Positions 8,813 to 17,827 are shown, counted from the stretch's first letter. The stretch is DNA of 44,630 bases from JAISGQ01 sp964500965 (GCA_964500965.1 CAZCQZ010000013.1:1-44630), one strand, 5' to 3'. The notes: generated by a model not told the origin, from the sequence alone. Numbers and translations are program-made.

Positions 8813-11806
8813 TTATTCTACCGACTTTGAAAGGGTTATCTGACACACATTACCCTTTTTATCCGGTGTAAATATCACGGTCGTTTCCGTCAGCCTGTAT
8901 ACTCCGTCATCACCGAGCTGCCTGCCGCGGTGAGTGAGCGTCCTCTTTCCCTCTCTGTAAGCCTCCAATTGGTTTGCTCTGGAAAAGATTTCGATAAAGG
9001 ATTGCCTATCCTCCTCACAATAGGTCTGTGCTCCGTGAATAATCAGCTCATCGAAATTGCCGGTATCCGGACAGCTTTGAGTTTTGAATGTTTCATATTC
9101 CATCATGTAATAGCTGTTTTGAGTCAGATTGACGGATATTACCAGGGGGTAAATTACCGACAAAGCGGAAAACAGCTTTGAAAGCTCCGAAACATCAAAC
9201 CAGTCGGTATGCTTCAGCGACAGACTTCCGCTTTCGTCAAAGCGGTAACCATCCTCGTCCATATCCGCAGTGTAAAGCGCAAAGCCGCATTTACCGTTCC
9301 GCTTAACGTGGTAAAGTGCGGTATCCGCCTGATTGAAAAGCGTTTCATAGGTGGTCGCTCCGCACATGCCCATAGCCGCGCCGATACTACAGCTTATGTT
9401 CTTTTCAAAGCCCGGTATCTTTCTCTGAGACACCTTTCGTACAAGCCCGGAAAGAGACGCGCGTAAAACGGATTCGCTTATAGAGCCGTGCAGCAGGACG
9501 AAAAATTCGTCTCCGCCTATCCTGCCCACAATGTCCGTATTTCTGAAATGCTCCCTGACTGCGGAGGCAATCGCTTTAAGCGCCGCATCTCCGTTGACGT
9601 GACCTAAAGTGTCATTTATTGTTTTAAGATTGTCAAGGTCTATTATCATGAGCGCGCAAGGCTCGTTAACGTTGACGGAAATAACTCGCCTTGCGATTTC
9701 TTCCGTTGCCGCTTTATTGTAAAGCCCTGTCATTCCGTCACGCTCCGCACGGCGTGCAAGCTCGATGACCGCTCGTGTTTCGGCATCCACGTCGCCTATT
9801 GATACTATTGCGGACACCGCTTTACCGTCCGGATTATCAACAAGAGTATAGTCATAATGAAACCATCGGTACACTCCGCTCTCCTGCATTATCTGAACGT
9901 CCATGCTCCCTGTCGGTATCTGATTTGCGATTGAATCAAAAAAGCCGACATAATCATCTACGGTATCCGGTGAAATAAGTCCATGGGAAACAATCTCCGC
10001 CGGCGTATCCGGCACAGCCTCACGCTGTCCGAAAACAAGGGAAAAATCGTAAAAACGGTTGATTTTCGCGGTAGGAATATCATAGCGGAATATGTGCTTG
10101 CCGCTTTGGTTTATCACTATCGCGTATTCCTCGTTTCTGATGCGCAGCTCTCTTGTTGCCGCCATATGTCTCGTAACATCGGTTGCGGTTATCATCATCA
10201 TATATCTGCCCTGCCAATGCATCGGAGATGCCTGCGAAAGCACCCACATGCCGTTGGGACAGAGTATTTCCACCGCCTGCGGCTTTCCCGTATTATGATA
10301 ACGCGTCATCGGGCACTGACTGCACGGCGAATTTTCTCCCAGCAACGCCTTGTAGCACTTCTTCCCGATTATGCCGCTTCCGAACATGTCATTGGTGACC
10401 TGATTGCAGAAGATTATATCATAGCTTTCGGGGTCGATTATATAAACATAGGAAGCATTCTGGTCAAGTGCCGACATAAAATCTTCCGTAAAAGCAGCCT
10501 CGTTCTGATGATGCCTTTTTGACAGGAATATGCAAAGCAGGCGGCTTATAAGGCTGAGCGTGCCTATCTGCTCCCCTGTCCATACCCGTTCATGGGTACA
10601 TTCGTCAAAGCCGACAAAGCCCGAAAACTCACCGCCGTCCAGCATTACGCACTGCAGCATTGAGCGTATTCCCTGCGGCGCAAGCACATCTGTCTGGTCT
10701 TTCGGCAAAGAATGAATATCCCTGCAAAGGAAAACGCCTTCCTCGTCAAAATTCTCGGCATATATATTTCTGCCGTCTTTAAACTGAAACTCGTATTTTT
10801 GTAAATACTCTTTTTGCGGAGCAATTCCCTCCGCACACCACTCAAATGTATTTATTGAATAACGCTGTGACTTGTGGTTTTCAAAAATATACGCACGGCT
10901 TACCTTATAAAAGGAGCCTATCATTTCAAGGATTTCCTGTACGGTATTTTCAAGGTTACGCGAATTGTACATAAGCGAAAACACCGTACTGATTATATCA
11001 AGGTCACAGCTCATATTATTCGCCTGATGCATGATTTGAATGCCGCCGCTTTCCACCATAAGATTACGGCGTTTCTCACTTTGCATACCGGCTGCCTGAC
11101 CGATTATCCGCGATGGCTTTCCGTCACTGTCCGCAATGGTCATGAAGCTGATATGACACCATGTGTAATTCCCCTCCGGGCGGCACACCACGTCAAAGCT
11201 GTCGGCACATACTTCATTGCAGGCGCGTTCAAACTGCCTTTTAAGGGTTTCCACGCTGTCCGGGTGCAGTATGCCATGCCCACCGACAGTATTTGAATAA
11301 TTCGGCATTTCTATGGTTTGAGATTCGTCAACTGCATTGATTCTATAACGCAGCACGTCCTCGGAAATATCATAATCAAAAACAATGTAACTGTAATTAT
11401 CGGTGTCTACCGCACATGCCGCCGCATTTGCAAAGCTGTGACCGATTCCGCATACTCCGCACAGCTTGCCGTCGGCATCAAAAAACGGCGTTTTGGTTAT
11501 CAGCAAATAACCGTTTGAGCCGTCCGGCAGGGTCATCGGCGTAAAATCCGTGACGCTTTTTTCCCTGCCCTCAAGCAACTGGCGGTCACTCTTAACATAG
11601 CTGTCCGCAAATTCCTTTGGAAATAAATCGTATTCCGTTTTGCCGACAATTTCACTTATACTTTCCTTGCCCAGAACGTGAGCAAAAGGCAACGATACGG
11701 TTATATAAACCGAATTTATGTCCTTAAAAAACACAATATCATCGGTGTTATTAAGAAAATGCTTTAAAACAAGGTTGTCGGTTTTTAAAGCGGATTTGTC
11801 GTTCAT
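8813..11806 (-). CDS. Multi-PAS/GAF diguanylate cyclase (GGDEF)
   Basis: 997 aa, soluble. It would make cyclic di-GMP from two GTP in response to signals read by its N-terminal sensors. Apparent order: PAS (about 15-125), PAS_3-like (140-245), GAF-like (270-430), PAS with two CxxC-spaced cysteines (440-550; SPCSQCP), PAS (555-675), GGDEF (690-845), then a ~140-residue C-terminal PAS-like region often seen in Clostridia. The active-site motif GGDEF is intact (764-768), and an RxxD product-inhibition site (RNTD, 755-758) lies five residues before it. There is no EAL or HD-GYP domain. The start is ATG behind CGGAGG. It heads a two-gene unit with the GH13 lipoprotein. Confidence 0.93.
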   Translation of the reverse strand: MNDKSALKTDNLVLKHFLNNTDDIVFFKDINSVYITVSLPFAHVLGKESISEIVGKTEYDLFPKEFADSYVKSDRQLLEGREKSVTDFTPMTLPDGSNGYLLITKTPFFDADGKLCGVCGIGHSFANAAACAVDTDNYSYIVFDYDISEDVLRYRINAVDESQTIEMPNYSNTVGGHGILHPDSVETLKRQFERACNEVCADSFDVVCRPEGNYTWCHISFMTIADSDGKPSRIIGQAAGMQSEKRRNLMVESGGIQIMHQANNMSCDLDIISTVFSLMYNSRNLENTVQEILEMIGSFYKVSRAYIFENHKSQRYSINTFEWCAEGIAPQKEYLQKYEFQFKDGRNIYAENFDEEGVFLCRDIHSLPKDQTDVLAPQGIRSMLQCVMLDGGEFSGFVGFDECTHERVWTGEQIGTLSLISRLLCIFLSKRHHQNEAAFTEDFMSALDQNASYVYIIDPESYDIIFCNQVTNDMFGSGIIGKKCYKALLGENSPCSQCPMTRYHNTGKPQAVEILCPNGMWVLSQASPMHWQGRYMMMITATDVTRHMAATRELRIRNEEYAIVINQSGKHIFRYDIPTAKINRFYDFSLVFGQREAVPDTPAEIVSHGLISPDTVDDYVGFFDSIANQIPTGSMDVQIMQESGVYRWFHYDYTLVDNPDGKAVSAIVSIGDVDAETRAVIELARRAERDGMTGLYNKAATEEIARRVISVNVNEPCALMIIDLDNLKTINDTLGHVNGDAALKAIASAVREHFRNTDIVGRIGGDEFFVLLHGSISESVLRASLSGLVRKVSQRKIPGFEKNISCSIGAAMGMCGATTYETLFNQADTALYHVKRNGKCGFALYTADMDEDGYRFDESGSLSLKHTDWFDVSELSKLFSALSVIYPLVISVNLTQNSYYMMEYETFKTQSCPDTGNFDELIIHGAQTYCEEDRQSFIEIFSRANQLEAYREGKRTLTHRGRQLGDDGVYRLTETTVIFTPDKKGNVCQITLSKSVE

Positions 11807-11925
11807 ATTAAACCTCCGAATGTTCGGGTATGCCGTTTCCGTGTAAAGTGAACAGCTTCCACGCCCGGTGCTTTGCGGCAGGGCAATTTTGTATTACTGT
11901 CCGATACAGTGGTTGTATTGTAGAC

Positions 11926-11954
11926 ATTATACATATTTGCCGGGATAAAAGCAA
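11926..11954 (-). promoter_or_regulatory. Probable sigma-A promoter of the diguanylate cyclase gene
   Basis: On the minus strand TTGCTT (11949-11954), a 17-bp spacer and TATAAT (11926-11931). The implied leader is about 110 nt and contains ACTGT/ACAGT and GCCC/GGGC stems with a GCAAAGC segment between the latter. The rest of the gap, to 12059, shows no gene. Confidence 0.6.
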
Positions 11955-12059
11955 GTATTTCCGTCAATAAAATTAAACGTTTTACTTTAATACTGCTTCT
12001 AATACCCGGCTCCGTTTTTTACCTTACATTTCGTAAGCTTAATTCTGCTATTTTATTTC

Positions 12060-12087
12060 TTGCTTTTTTAAATTGCTGTGTTATAAT
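12060..12087 (+). promoter_or_regulatory. Candidate plus-strand promoter in front of a ~75-nt RNA
   Basis: TTGCTT (12060-12065), 16 bp, TATAAT (12082-12087). Transcription from about 12094 would run through a hairpin (CGGTaGGCA/TGCCACCG) to the intrinsic terminator at 12137-12170. Confidence 0.45.
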
Positions 12088-12136
12088 ATCTTTGTCATTG
12101 AACAGCGGTAGGCAAGTTGCCACCGTTCTTTGATTT

Positions 12137-12170
12137 GAAGTCTTACTTTTTTAGTAAGGCTTCTATTTTT
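12137..12170 (+). terminator. Plus-strand intrinsic terminator, unit 1
   Basis: Stem 12137-12146/12154-12163 followed by TATTTTTTT. The single non-Watson-Crick position (12141/12159) is a U-G wobble on the plus strand but a C-A mismatch on the minus strand, which favours plus-strand function. It overlaps the stop codon of the opposite small ORF. Confidence 0.6.
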
Positions 12171-12262
12171 TTAATGGCATCTTCTTTGTCTGCGCTGTCT
12201 TTAATGATTTGTATAATCATTCTGAGAGCCATCTCAAACTGTTCATTTGTCATGCCTTTCAT
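12143..12262 (-). CDS. Small helical protein, paralogue A (39 aa)
   Basis: The ATG at 12262 follows GGAAAGGAGAAAATC, a strong ribosome binding site. The 39-residue product has no signal peptide. It is predicted to be amphipathic helical, with a hydrophobic core (ALRMIIQIIK) and a charged end (AIKKIEALLKK). Over 36 aligned positions it matches the neighbouring paralogue at 14 (notably L-x-M-I-x-x-I, D-x-E-x-A and KIxALL), while the DNA differs more, which supports real translation. The function is unknown to me. Its last codons and stop lie in the stem of a plus-strand terminator. Transcribed after paralogue B. Confidence 0.65.
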   Translation of the reverse strand: MKGMTNEQFEMALRMIIQIIKDSADKEDAIKKIEALLKK

Positions 12263-12310
12263 GATTTTCTCCTTTCCGGCATTTGCCGCCGTTCTTTGAT
12301 TCTTTCCGTT

Positions 12311-12346
12311 GCCCTGCTTATCTCTCAAGCAGGGCTTTTATTTTTT
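12311..12346 (+). terminator. Plus-strand intrinsic terminator, unit 2
   Basis: Perfect 9-bp stem GCCCTGCTT/AAGCAGGGC (12311-12319/12327-12335) followed by TTTTATTTTTT. The stem sequence is unrelated to that of unit 1, yet pairing, position and T-tract are kept. Confidence 0.65.
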
Positions 12347-12440
12347 CTCTCGCCTGCTCAATGTCTTGACACCCGTTAAGGATTTCAAGTATCATTTTTA
12401 GAAACGTCTCAAGTACAAAGCAATCCATTTCTTCCATCAT
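12318..12440 (-). CDS. Small helical protein, paralogue B (40 aa)
   Basis: The ATG at 12440 lies behind the same leader as paralogue A (GCCGGAAAGGAGAAA). The product is acidic at the N-terminus (MMEEMD), with a hydrophobic helix (FLKMILEILN) and a basic end (AREKIKALLER). It has two cysteines that paralogue A lacks. It sits 55 nt upstream of paralogue A on the same strand. The function is unknown; the pair could be small regulators, partners of an RNA on the other strand, or relics of a larger cassette array. Confidence 0.65.
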   Translation of the reverse strand: MMEEMDCFVLETFLKMILEILNGCQDIEQAREKIKALLER

Positions 12441-12493
12441 TTTCTCCTTTCCGGCATTTGCCGTTAATAATGTATTTTGGATAAAGCGCAAAA

Positions 12494-12549
12494 CGGGCAA
12501 ACCAAAACCGAAGGCGTACCTCGATATGCCAAAGGACAAGGTTTGCCCG
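12494..12549. repeat. Dispersed palindromic repeat, copy 2 (also a likely terminator)
   Basis: Arms CGGGCAAACC (12494-12503) and GGTTTGCCCG (12540-12549) enclose an inner hairpin GGCGTA/TATGCC. It aligns over 56 nt with 6728-6783. T-tracts lie beyond both ends (CTTTTTAC on plus, TTTTGCG on minus), so it probably terminates the large CAP/BIG2/Fn3 gene upstream on the minus strand. Confidence 0.65.
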
Positions 12550-12573
12550 CTTTTTACGTGAATAATAAATTAC

Positions 12574-15500
12574 TTACGCAACAACGCTCTTTACTGCGGA
12601 ATAGCCGCTGTAATACGTCTTGCTGCCGTAATAAATTCCGCGCACTTTGAAATAGTAACGCTTACCGTCTGTCGGTGTGGGTACTACAAACATATTCAAG
12701 CCCGAATCTTCATAGTAATACCATTCGCACTGACTGCTGACATTGGTATACGTACCGCTCTTGCCGGTTGCTCTGTATATTGCGTATTCGTCCGCACCTG
12801 TCGCATCGAAAAACGCAATCACACTTCTTCCGTCATCAAGTGAGCTTACGCTCTTTATCACAGGCGTCTGCACGACGGTCTTAACGGTCTTGCAGGAAGT
12901 GTAAGAGCTGTAATATGTGGCACTGCCGACACTCTTGACCGCACGAAGCTTATAGTAATAGGTCTTTGATGCGGACACATTGCCGAAATACACAAATCTC
13001 AAATCGCCGTAGCGGTACGGCGTTCCGAAGTATATATTGTCGCCCGGCTCATAGTCAACAAAGCTCTCCTCCGAAAAACTTCCCTGCGAGGTATAGCCGG
13101 AGGACTTTTTCGCTGAACGGTACACCTGATAGCCCGTTGCTTCTTCATTGGCAATCCAGTAAATACCTACATATTCGGGAGAGTAATCAATATCAACTCC
13201 GGTGGGCGTTTTAAGCACGGTCTTTGCGTACTTGTAAGAGGAATATCCGCTGTAAACCGTACCCGATGTGTTGTTGTGCACGGTTTTTATCTTGTAGTAA
13301 TAATACTTGTTTGCGGTCAAGTTAACATCGTCATAGCCGAGTATATCACTGCCGACCTCTGCGATTTTAGAGTAAGTACCGTTCTTGCTTGTGGCTCTGT
13401 AAATAACATATCCGTCCGCTCCGGATGCCGCCGTCCATGTAACGGCAATGCTCCTGTAGCCGGTGCTCACTACCTTTACCGTTGACGGTGCATAAAGCGT
13501 AGTCTTGGCGGAAACGGTTGCGGAATTTCCGCTGTACGCCTTATATCCGTCCAGCTCACGCACCGAACGCACTCTGTAATAATATGTCTTGCCTGCTTCA
13601 AGCTTGCTGTCGGTGTAGGTAACAGTGCCGTTTCCGCTTACAAAGGCAACCGTTTCGTATGCTCCGCCGGAAGTTGTGCTGCGCATAATTTCATAGCCCT
13701 GTGCGCCGGCGGCCTTTTTCCATGTAAGCTTGATTCCGGTCGCACTTGCGCGAGCCGCCTTTACGCCGGAGGGTGCGGACAGGGTCGGTGTTCCGTTCTT
13801 CGCGGCGGAAAGCTTTCCCTCTATTCCGCTTCTGACAGCGGCGATTTTGTAAGAATACTTAACGCCTCTTACAACATTCGTATCCGACCATGCCACTGTT
13901 GAGCCGGAGGTTATCTTCGCGCAAAGCTCATAGCTTTCGCCGTCTGTAGAACGGTAAATATTATAGCCGGTGGCACCGCTTACTTTTTTCCATGTAAGCT
14001 TCAGGTAGTAGCTGTATGCCGATACAGTCGGTGACGGTGCGCCGATAGTCGGCACTGCACTTACAGTGTCGGAAGCTGTTCCCGTCATACTCGATGTATA
14101 GGGCACAACATAATAGTAATACTCCCTGCCGCTTGAAAGCCCGGTATTTGTCCATGACAGGGTTGTGGCGGTTGTTATTGTCTTTACATGGGTAAAGCTT
14201 TCACCGTCTGCGGAACGGTATATTTTATAGCCTGTTGCACCTGTCACCTTATGCCAGGAAAGCTTGATGCTCGAATAAGATGCCGAGGTCGCAAACACAG
14301 TAGGCTTGCCCAGCTTCGATGTTGCCGTTACCGCCGAAGTGTAATCGCCGTAAGCTGTACCGTAGCTCGTTCCGCGGTACGCCCTGATTTTGTAGTAGCG
14401 GTTTTCGGCTGTTGCGGTATCCGTCCATGTAAGAGTGCTTCCCGATGTAATGGTTGCTATTCTGGTGTATTCGCCGTTATAGCTGTCACTGCGCCAGATT
14501 TCATAGCCGTGTGCGCCTGAGACTTTTTTCCACGTCAGCTTGGGCTTCGACGAGGTTACGGAAGCCGAAAGCGAAGTGGGCTTTGCCGGTATGGGCGTTA
14601 CGCTGACAATGCTTGCGGCACCTGCTATGCGCTTCTTGCCGGAGGTCTTAAAGGGTATGACCTTAAACAGATATTCTCTGCCGCATTCAAGCCCGGTGAC
14701 AGAATAGGAAACAGTTGAGTTTTTGGTTATTGTTTTAAGAAGCTTCCAGCTTGCACCGTTGTCGGCGGAACGGTACACATAATATCCGCTTGCCGTGGTG
14801 TTCTTTGTCCATGTCAGTTTAACCGAGCTTATCGAGCTTACTGCGGCTTTAAGCCCGGAGAGCACCGGTTGAGGCTTTCCGGTAACCGTTTTGCTCCATT
14901 CGCCGTAGACATATTTTTCCGTCTCATCAAGCTTATAGCCCCTGACCCTGAAGAAGTATGTGCTGTTAAAGGTCAGTCCGCCATGGCGATATATTGTGGT
15001 GTTATTCTGCTTCACATCTGCGATTTTTGTCCACGGTCCGCTTGCCGACGATGCACGCTGGACCTCATATCCATCGCAGTTATCCTCCGACGTCCATCTG
15101 ACCTCAAGGGAGGTATTGCCCAGAGGACTTACCGTAACGGTGGGGATTCCGGGGTCAAGCGCCGGGTTTACCGCAACGGTTACGGTGCATTGAGCCGTAA
15201 AGTCTCCGCAAGTCGCGGTAACGGTGTATACTCCCTTTCTGCCTGCGGCAAACACTGCGGTTGTGCCGGAAGCATCGGTCAATTTCAGATTTTCACTGTC
15301 GGAGGTGCTCCATATAATTTCGTCCGTACATACGCCCGGTGTGACAACTGCGTTCAATGTGATTTTTTCGCCGTTGAGCACAGTTTCCGTTTCGGGCAAT
15401 GAAATGCCGGTGCATGGAGAAACAACCTTCACCTTAACCGTTGCGCTGCAATTTTGCCCCGACACGGTAATATCCGCCGTGCCGCAGGATTTTGCGGTAA

Positions 15501-17754
15501 TAATTCCGTTTTCAACGCTTACAATTGAGCTGTCGGAGCTGCTCCACAAAAGGCTTTCGCTGTAGCCTGAGGGAGAAGCACTGTAGCCGGGATTTACGGC
15601 AAGGTTTACGGTGTCATTAAGATTGATTGTTAAATCAGTGCTTAAAAAGCCGATGCTTTCAACATATATTATCGGGGTGTAAACCGTGACGGTACACGAA
15701 GCCGATGCGCCGTTAATTGTCGCGGTTATCACCGTTTCGCCGTCCGAAAGAGCAGTGACCGTTCCGTCAACGTCAACTGCCGCAACGCTTTCATTTGAGG
15801 ATTTCCAGGTGATGACCGCTTCGCCGTCGGCAGGAGTAAATGCATATTTCGGGACGTATGTATCTCCTTTTTTAATTGTAACCGCAGTCTCACTAAAAGC
15901 TATGCCGGTTGCCGCCGTTTCGGGCTCATAAACGCTAACCGTGCACTGTGCGCTTACGCCGTCGGCAGAAACGGTTATCACGGTGCTGCCCACTGAACAC
16001 GCGGTAACTATGCCGTTTTCATCAACCTTTGCAACGCTTTTATCGGACGATGCCCATTCAAGTGTCGATTCTGCACCGTCGGGAGTAATCTCCGGTCTGA
16101 GCTTTATGCTTCCGCCGTTAAGCATCCTTGCGGTTGTGGGAAGCTCAAGGTCTGTAATGCCGTCATAAACAACAATTGTAACCGTATCGGAATAATTGCC
16201 GCTCGTCACGGTGAGTGTTGCGGTGCCCTCCGATTTCGGCGTTATTGTACACGCCGTCGTACCCGGCTCAATAGCGGCTATATTATTATCTATGCTCCAC
16301 AGAACGCTGTCCGTACAGTCTGTGGGAGCAATCTGCGCAAGAACCGTAGCCGGCTCTCCGCGAAGCTTCAGCGCAATACTGTCCTGAGCTATGGAAATGC
16401 CGGTGCACGGTGAAGTAACGGTAACGTTTATTTTTCCCGTTACACCGCTATCGGCAACCGCGCTTACCGTTGCACTGCCCGTTCCCACTGCCGAAAGCAA
16501 ACCGTTCTTACCTACTGTAACAACAGCGGTATTACTGCTTTTCCATGTAATACCGTCAGTGGAATTCGAGGGGGTAAGCACTGCAGAAAGCTGATGTGTT
16601 TTTCCTTTTTCAAGTGTCAGGTCATTACCGACCTTTACCGCAGTAGCAGGAAGCTTGACCGTAACGGTGCACACCGCACTTGCGTAAGAACCGGCGCTTG
16701 CGGTAATTGTGCACTCACCCGGAGCATTCGCGGTAACATACCCCTCCGAGCTGACACTTGCAACTGAGGTGTTCGAGGATTTCCACGTTATTCCTATCCC
16801 CGTTCCCTCCGGCACGACGGAGGCCGTTAGCTGCTCCACCTTGCCGACATTGACGGTAAGAGCTGTTTTGCTGATATTCACCGCCGTCGGACGTACCGGT
16901 ACGGTGACACCAAAGGAAAGACTTGCAGAGCCGACACTTACCGTTATCGTTGCCGTTCCTGTTCCCACCGCAGTGACCTTGCCGTTGCTTACCGTGGCAA
17001 CGGAAGTATTATTGCTTTTCCATTCGGCGTTAAGTATTGTCACCTGTCTTGATGACAGAGAGGAATTTCTGATTCTGACCGTTCTTGTGATGCTGTCTCC
17101 CAATTCGACAGTTGCCGCCGCAGAGGAGCTGAGCACCAGGTTTATGGGGCAAATATCCTCGTTGATTTCAATATCGTAGGTTGTGCTCTGATTTGACGGC
17201 TGTGAAAACTCCGTGCCTTTGCCGCCGCCGAAAAGCTGTACCCAGCCTCCCTCAAAATATCCGATTCCTATTGTGGTGTAATTGGAATCGAGTATGTTTT
17301 CTTTGTGCCCCTCGGAATTCATCCACGATTTCATTACCGCCGTGGGATTTGACTGCCCCAGCGCAATATTCTCGCCGGCATAGTTGCCGTATGCGGTGGG
17401 GTATTCGCTTCTGAGAGTTGACAGCAGACTTTTTGCGGAAGTGTACGGAAATGCGTGTTCAAAATAAATCGTTATCTGCGCCGCACGCTTCATTGCCTGC
17501 TCGGTCATGTCAACGTCCAGAGTTAGAGGCGAAAGTCCCTCCGCGCTGCGTTCCGCATTTACAAGCTCCAGCACCTCAAAGGCATATGCGTAATTTTTGG
17601 TGCCGCCTATCTGCACAACGGGGTCTCCCGTTGAAGCCTGTGCAGTCTGCCCCTGTGCGGCATAGCCCACAAAACCGGCATTTACAAGCATAAGCAGTGA
17701 AAACAGCACAAGAATAATACGGCGTCTGATTTTTCCTGTTGATTGTGTTTTCAA
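12574..17754 (-). CDS. Secreted CAP-domain protein with BIG2 and fibronectin-III repeats
   Basis: 1726 aa from a TTG start behind GGAAGGA. An ATG at 17802 is in frame but has no ribosome binding site and would put a cysteine-rich stretch before the signal peptide. After the signal (KIRRR plus a hydrophobic core) comes a CAP/SCP domain of ~120 residues (WMNSEGHKENILDSNYTTIG). Then follow eight BIG2 Ig-like repeats, marked by WKSSN-type segments, and about nine fibronectin-III repeats, marked by GYxIYRS and YYYKIRAV-type strands. No LPXTG, SLH or choline-binding anchor is visible, so it is probably released or held non-covalently. A role in adhesion or wall or glycan binding is inferred from architecture only. 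A sigma-A promoter precedes it and a palindromic terminator follows it. Confidence 0.9.
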   Translation of the reverse strand: MKTQSTGKIRRRIILVLFSLLMLVNAGFVGYAAQGQTAQASTGDPVVQIGGTKNYAYAFEVLELVNAERSAEGLSPLTLDVDMTEQAMKRAAQITIYFEHAFPYTSAKSLLSTLRSEYPTAYGNYAGENIALGQSNPTAVMKSWMNSEGHKENILDSNYTTIGIGYFEGGWVQLFGGGKGTEFSQPSNQSTTYDIEINEDICPINLVLSSSAAATVELGDSITRTVRIRNSSLSSRQVTILNAEWKSNNTSVATVSNGKVTAVGTGTATITVSVGSASLSFGVTVPVRPTAVNISKTALTVNVGKVEQLTASVVPEGTGIGITWKSSNTSVASVSSEGYVTANAPGECTITASAGSYASAVCTVTVKLPATAVKVGNDLTLEKGKTHQLSAVLTPSNSTDGITWKSSNTAVVTVGKNGLLSAVGTGSATVSAVADSGVTGKINVTVTSPCTGISIAQDSIALKLRGEPATVLAQIAPTDCTDSVLWSIDNNIAAIEPGTTACTITPKSEGTATLTVTSGNYSDTVTIVVYDGITDLELPTTARMLNGGSIKLRPEITPDGAESTLEWASSDKSVAKVDENGIVTACSVGSTVITVSADGVSAQCTVSVYEPETAATGIAFSETAVTIKKGDTYVPKYAFTPADGEAVITWKSSNESVAAVDVDGTVTALSDGETVITATINGASASCTVTVYTPIIYVESIGFLSTDLTINLNDTVNLAVNPGYSASPSGYSESLLWSSSDSSIVSVENGIITAKSCGTADITVSGQNCSATVKVKVVSPCTGISLPETETVLNGEKITLNAVVTPGVCTDEIIWSTSDSENLKLTDASGTTAVFAAGRKGVYTVTATCGDFTAQCTVTVAVNPALDPGIPTVTVSPLGNTSLEVRWTSEDNCDGYEVQRASSASGPWTKIADVKQNNTTIYRHGGLTFNSTYFFRVRGYKLDETEKYVYGEWSKTVTGKPQPVLSGLKAAVSSISSVKLTWTKNTTASGYYVYRSADNGASWKLLKTITKNSTVSYSVTGLECGREYLFKVIPFKTSGKKRIAGAASIVSVTPIPAKPTSLSASVTSSKPKLTWKKVSGAHGYEIWRSDSYNGEYTRIATITSGSTLTWTDTATAENRYYKIRAYRGTSYGTAYGDYTSAVTATSKLGKPTVFATSASYSSIKLSWHKVTGATGYKIYRSADGESFTHVKTITTATTLSWTNTGLSSGREYYYYVVPYTSSMTGTASDTVSAVPTIGAPSPTVSAYSYYLKLTWKKVSGATGYNIYRSTDGESYELCAKITSGSTVAWSDTNVVRGVKYSYKIAAVRSGIEGKLSAAKNGTPTLSAPSGVKAARASATGIKLTWKKAAGAQGYEIMRSTTSGGAYETVAFVSGNGTVTYTDSKLEAGKTYYYRVRSVRELDGYKAYSGNSATVSAKTTLYAPSTVKVVSTGYRSIAVTWTAASGADGYVIYRATSKNGTYSKIAEVGSDILGYDDVNLTANKYYYYKIKTVHNNTSGTVYSGYSSYKYAKTVLKTPTGVDIDYSPEYVGIYWIANEEATGYQVYRSAKKSSGYTSQGSFSEESFVDYEPGDNIYFGTPYRYGDLRFVYFGNVSASKTYYYKLRAVKSVGSATYYSSYTSCKTVKTVVQTPVIKSVSSLDDGRSVIAFFDATGADEYAIYRATGKSGTYTNVSSQCEWYYYEDSGLNMFVVPTPTDGKRYYFKVRGIYYGSKTYYSGYSAVKSVVA

Positions 17755-17827
17755 AATATCCTTCCTTTCCTTGCATTCGGCACAATTGTTATTGTGCGCC
17801 ATCAAACCATAAAGCTACGGTATGTAT

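Larger units (their letters stand above)
12111..12465. repeat. Tandem ~170-bp units with a conserved hairpin motif
   Basis: A motif, plus-strand GGCATTTGCC followed by RCCGTTCTTTGATT, occurs at 12111-12135 (with AAGT in place of ATTT) and 12278-12301. A shortened copy ends in GCCGTT at 12453-12465. Spacing is 167 and 175 bp. Each full copy is followed on the plus strand by a terminator-like hairpin. On the minus strand, copies 2 and 3 directly precede the ribosome binding sites of the two small ORFs. Confidence 0.7.

Noticed and set aside
12574..17000. Plus-strand open frames of 60-180 codons opposite the CAP/BIG2/Fn3 gene
   Set aside because: They mirror the repetitive Ser/Thr/Val-rich coding strand and have no ribosome binding sites.
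17755..17802. ATG at 17802 as start of the CAP/BIG2/Fn3 protein
   Set aside because: There is no ribosome binding site, and it would place a cysteine-rich hydrophilic stretch ahead of the signal peptide; the TTG at 17754 fits better.
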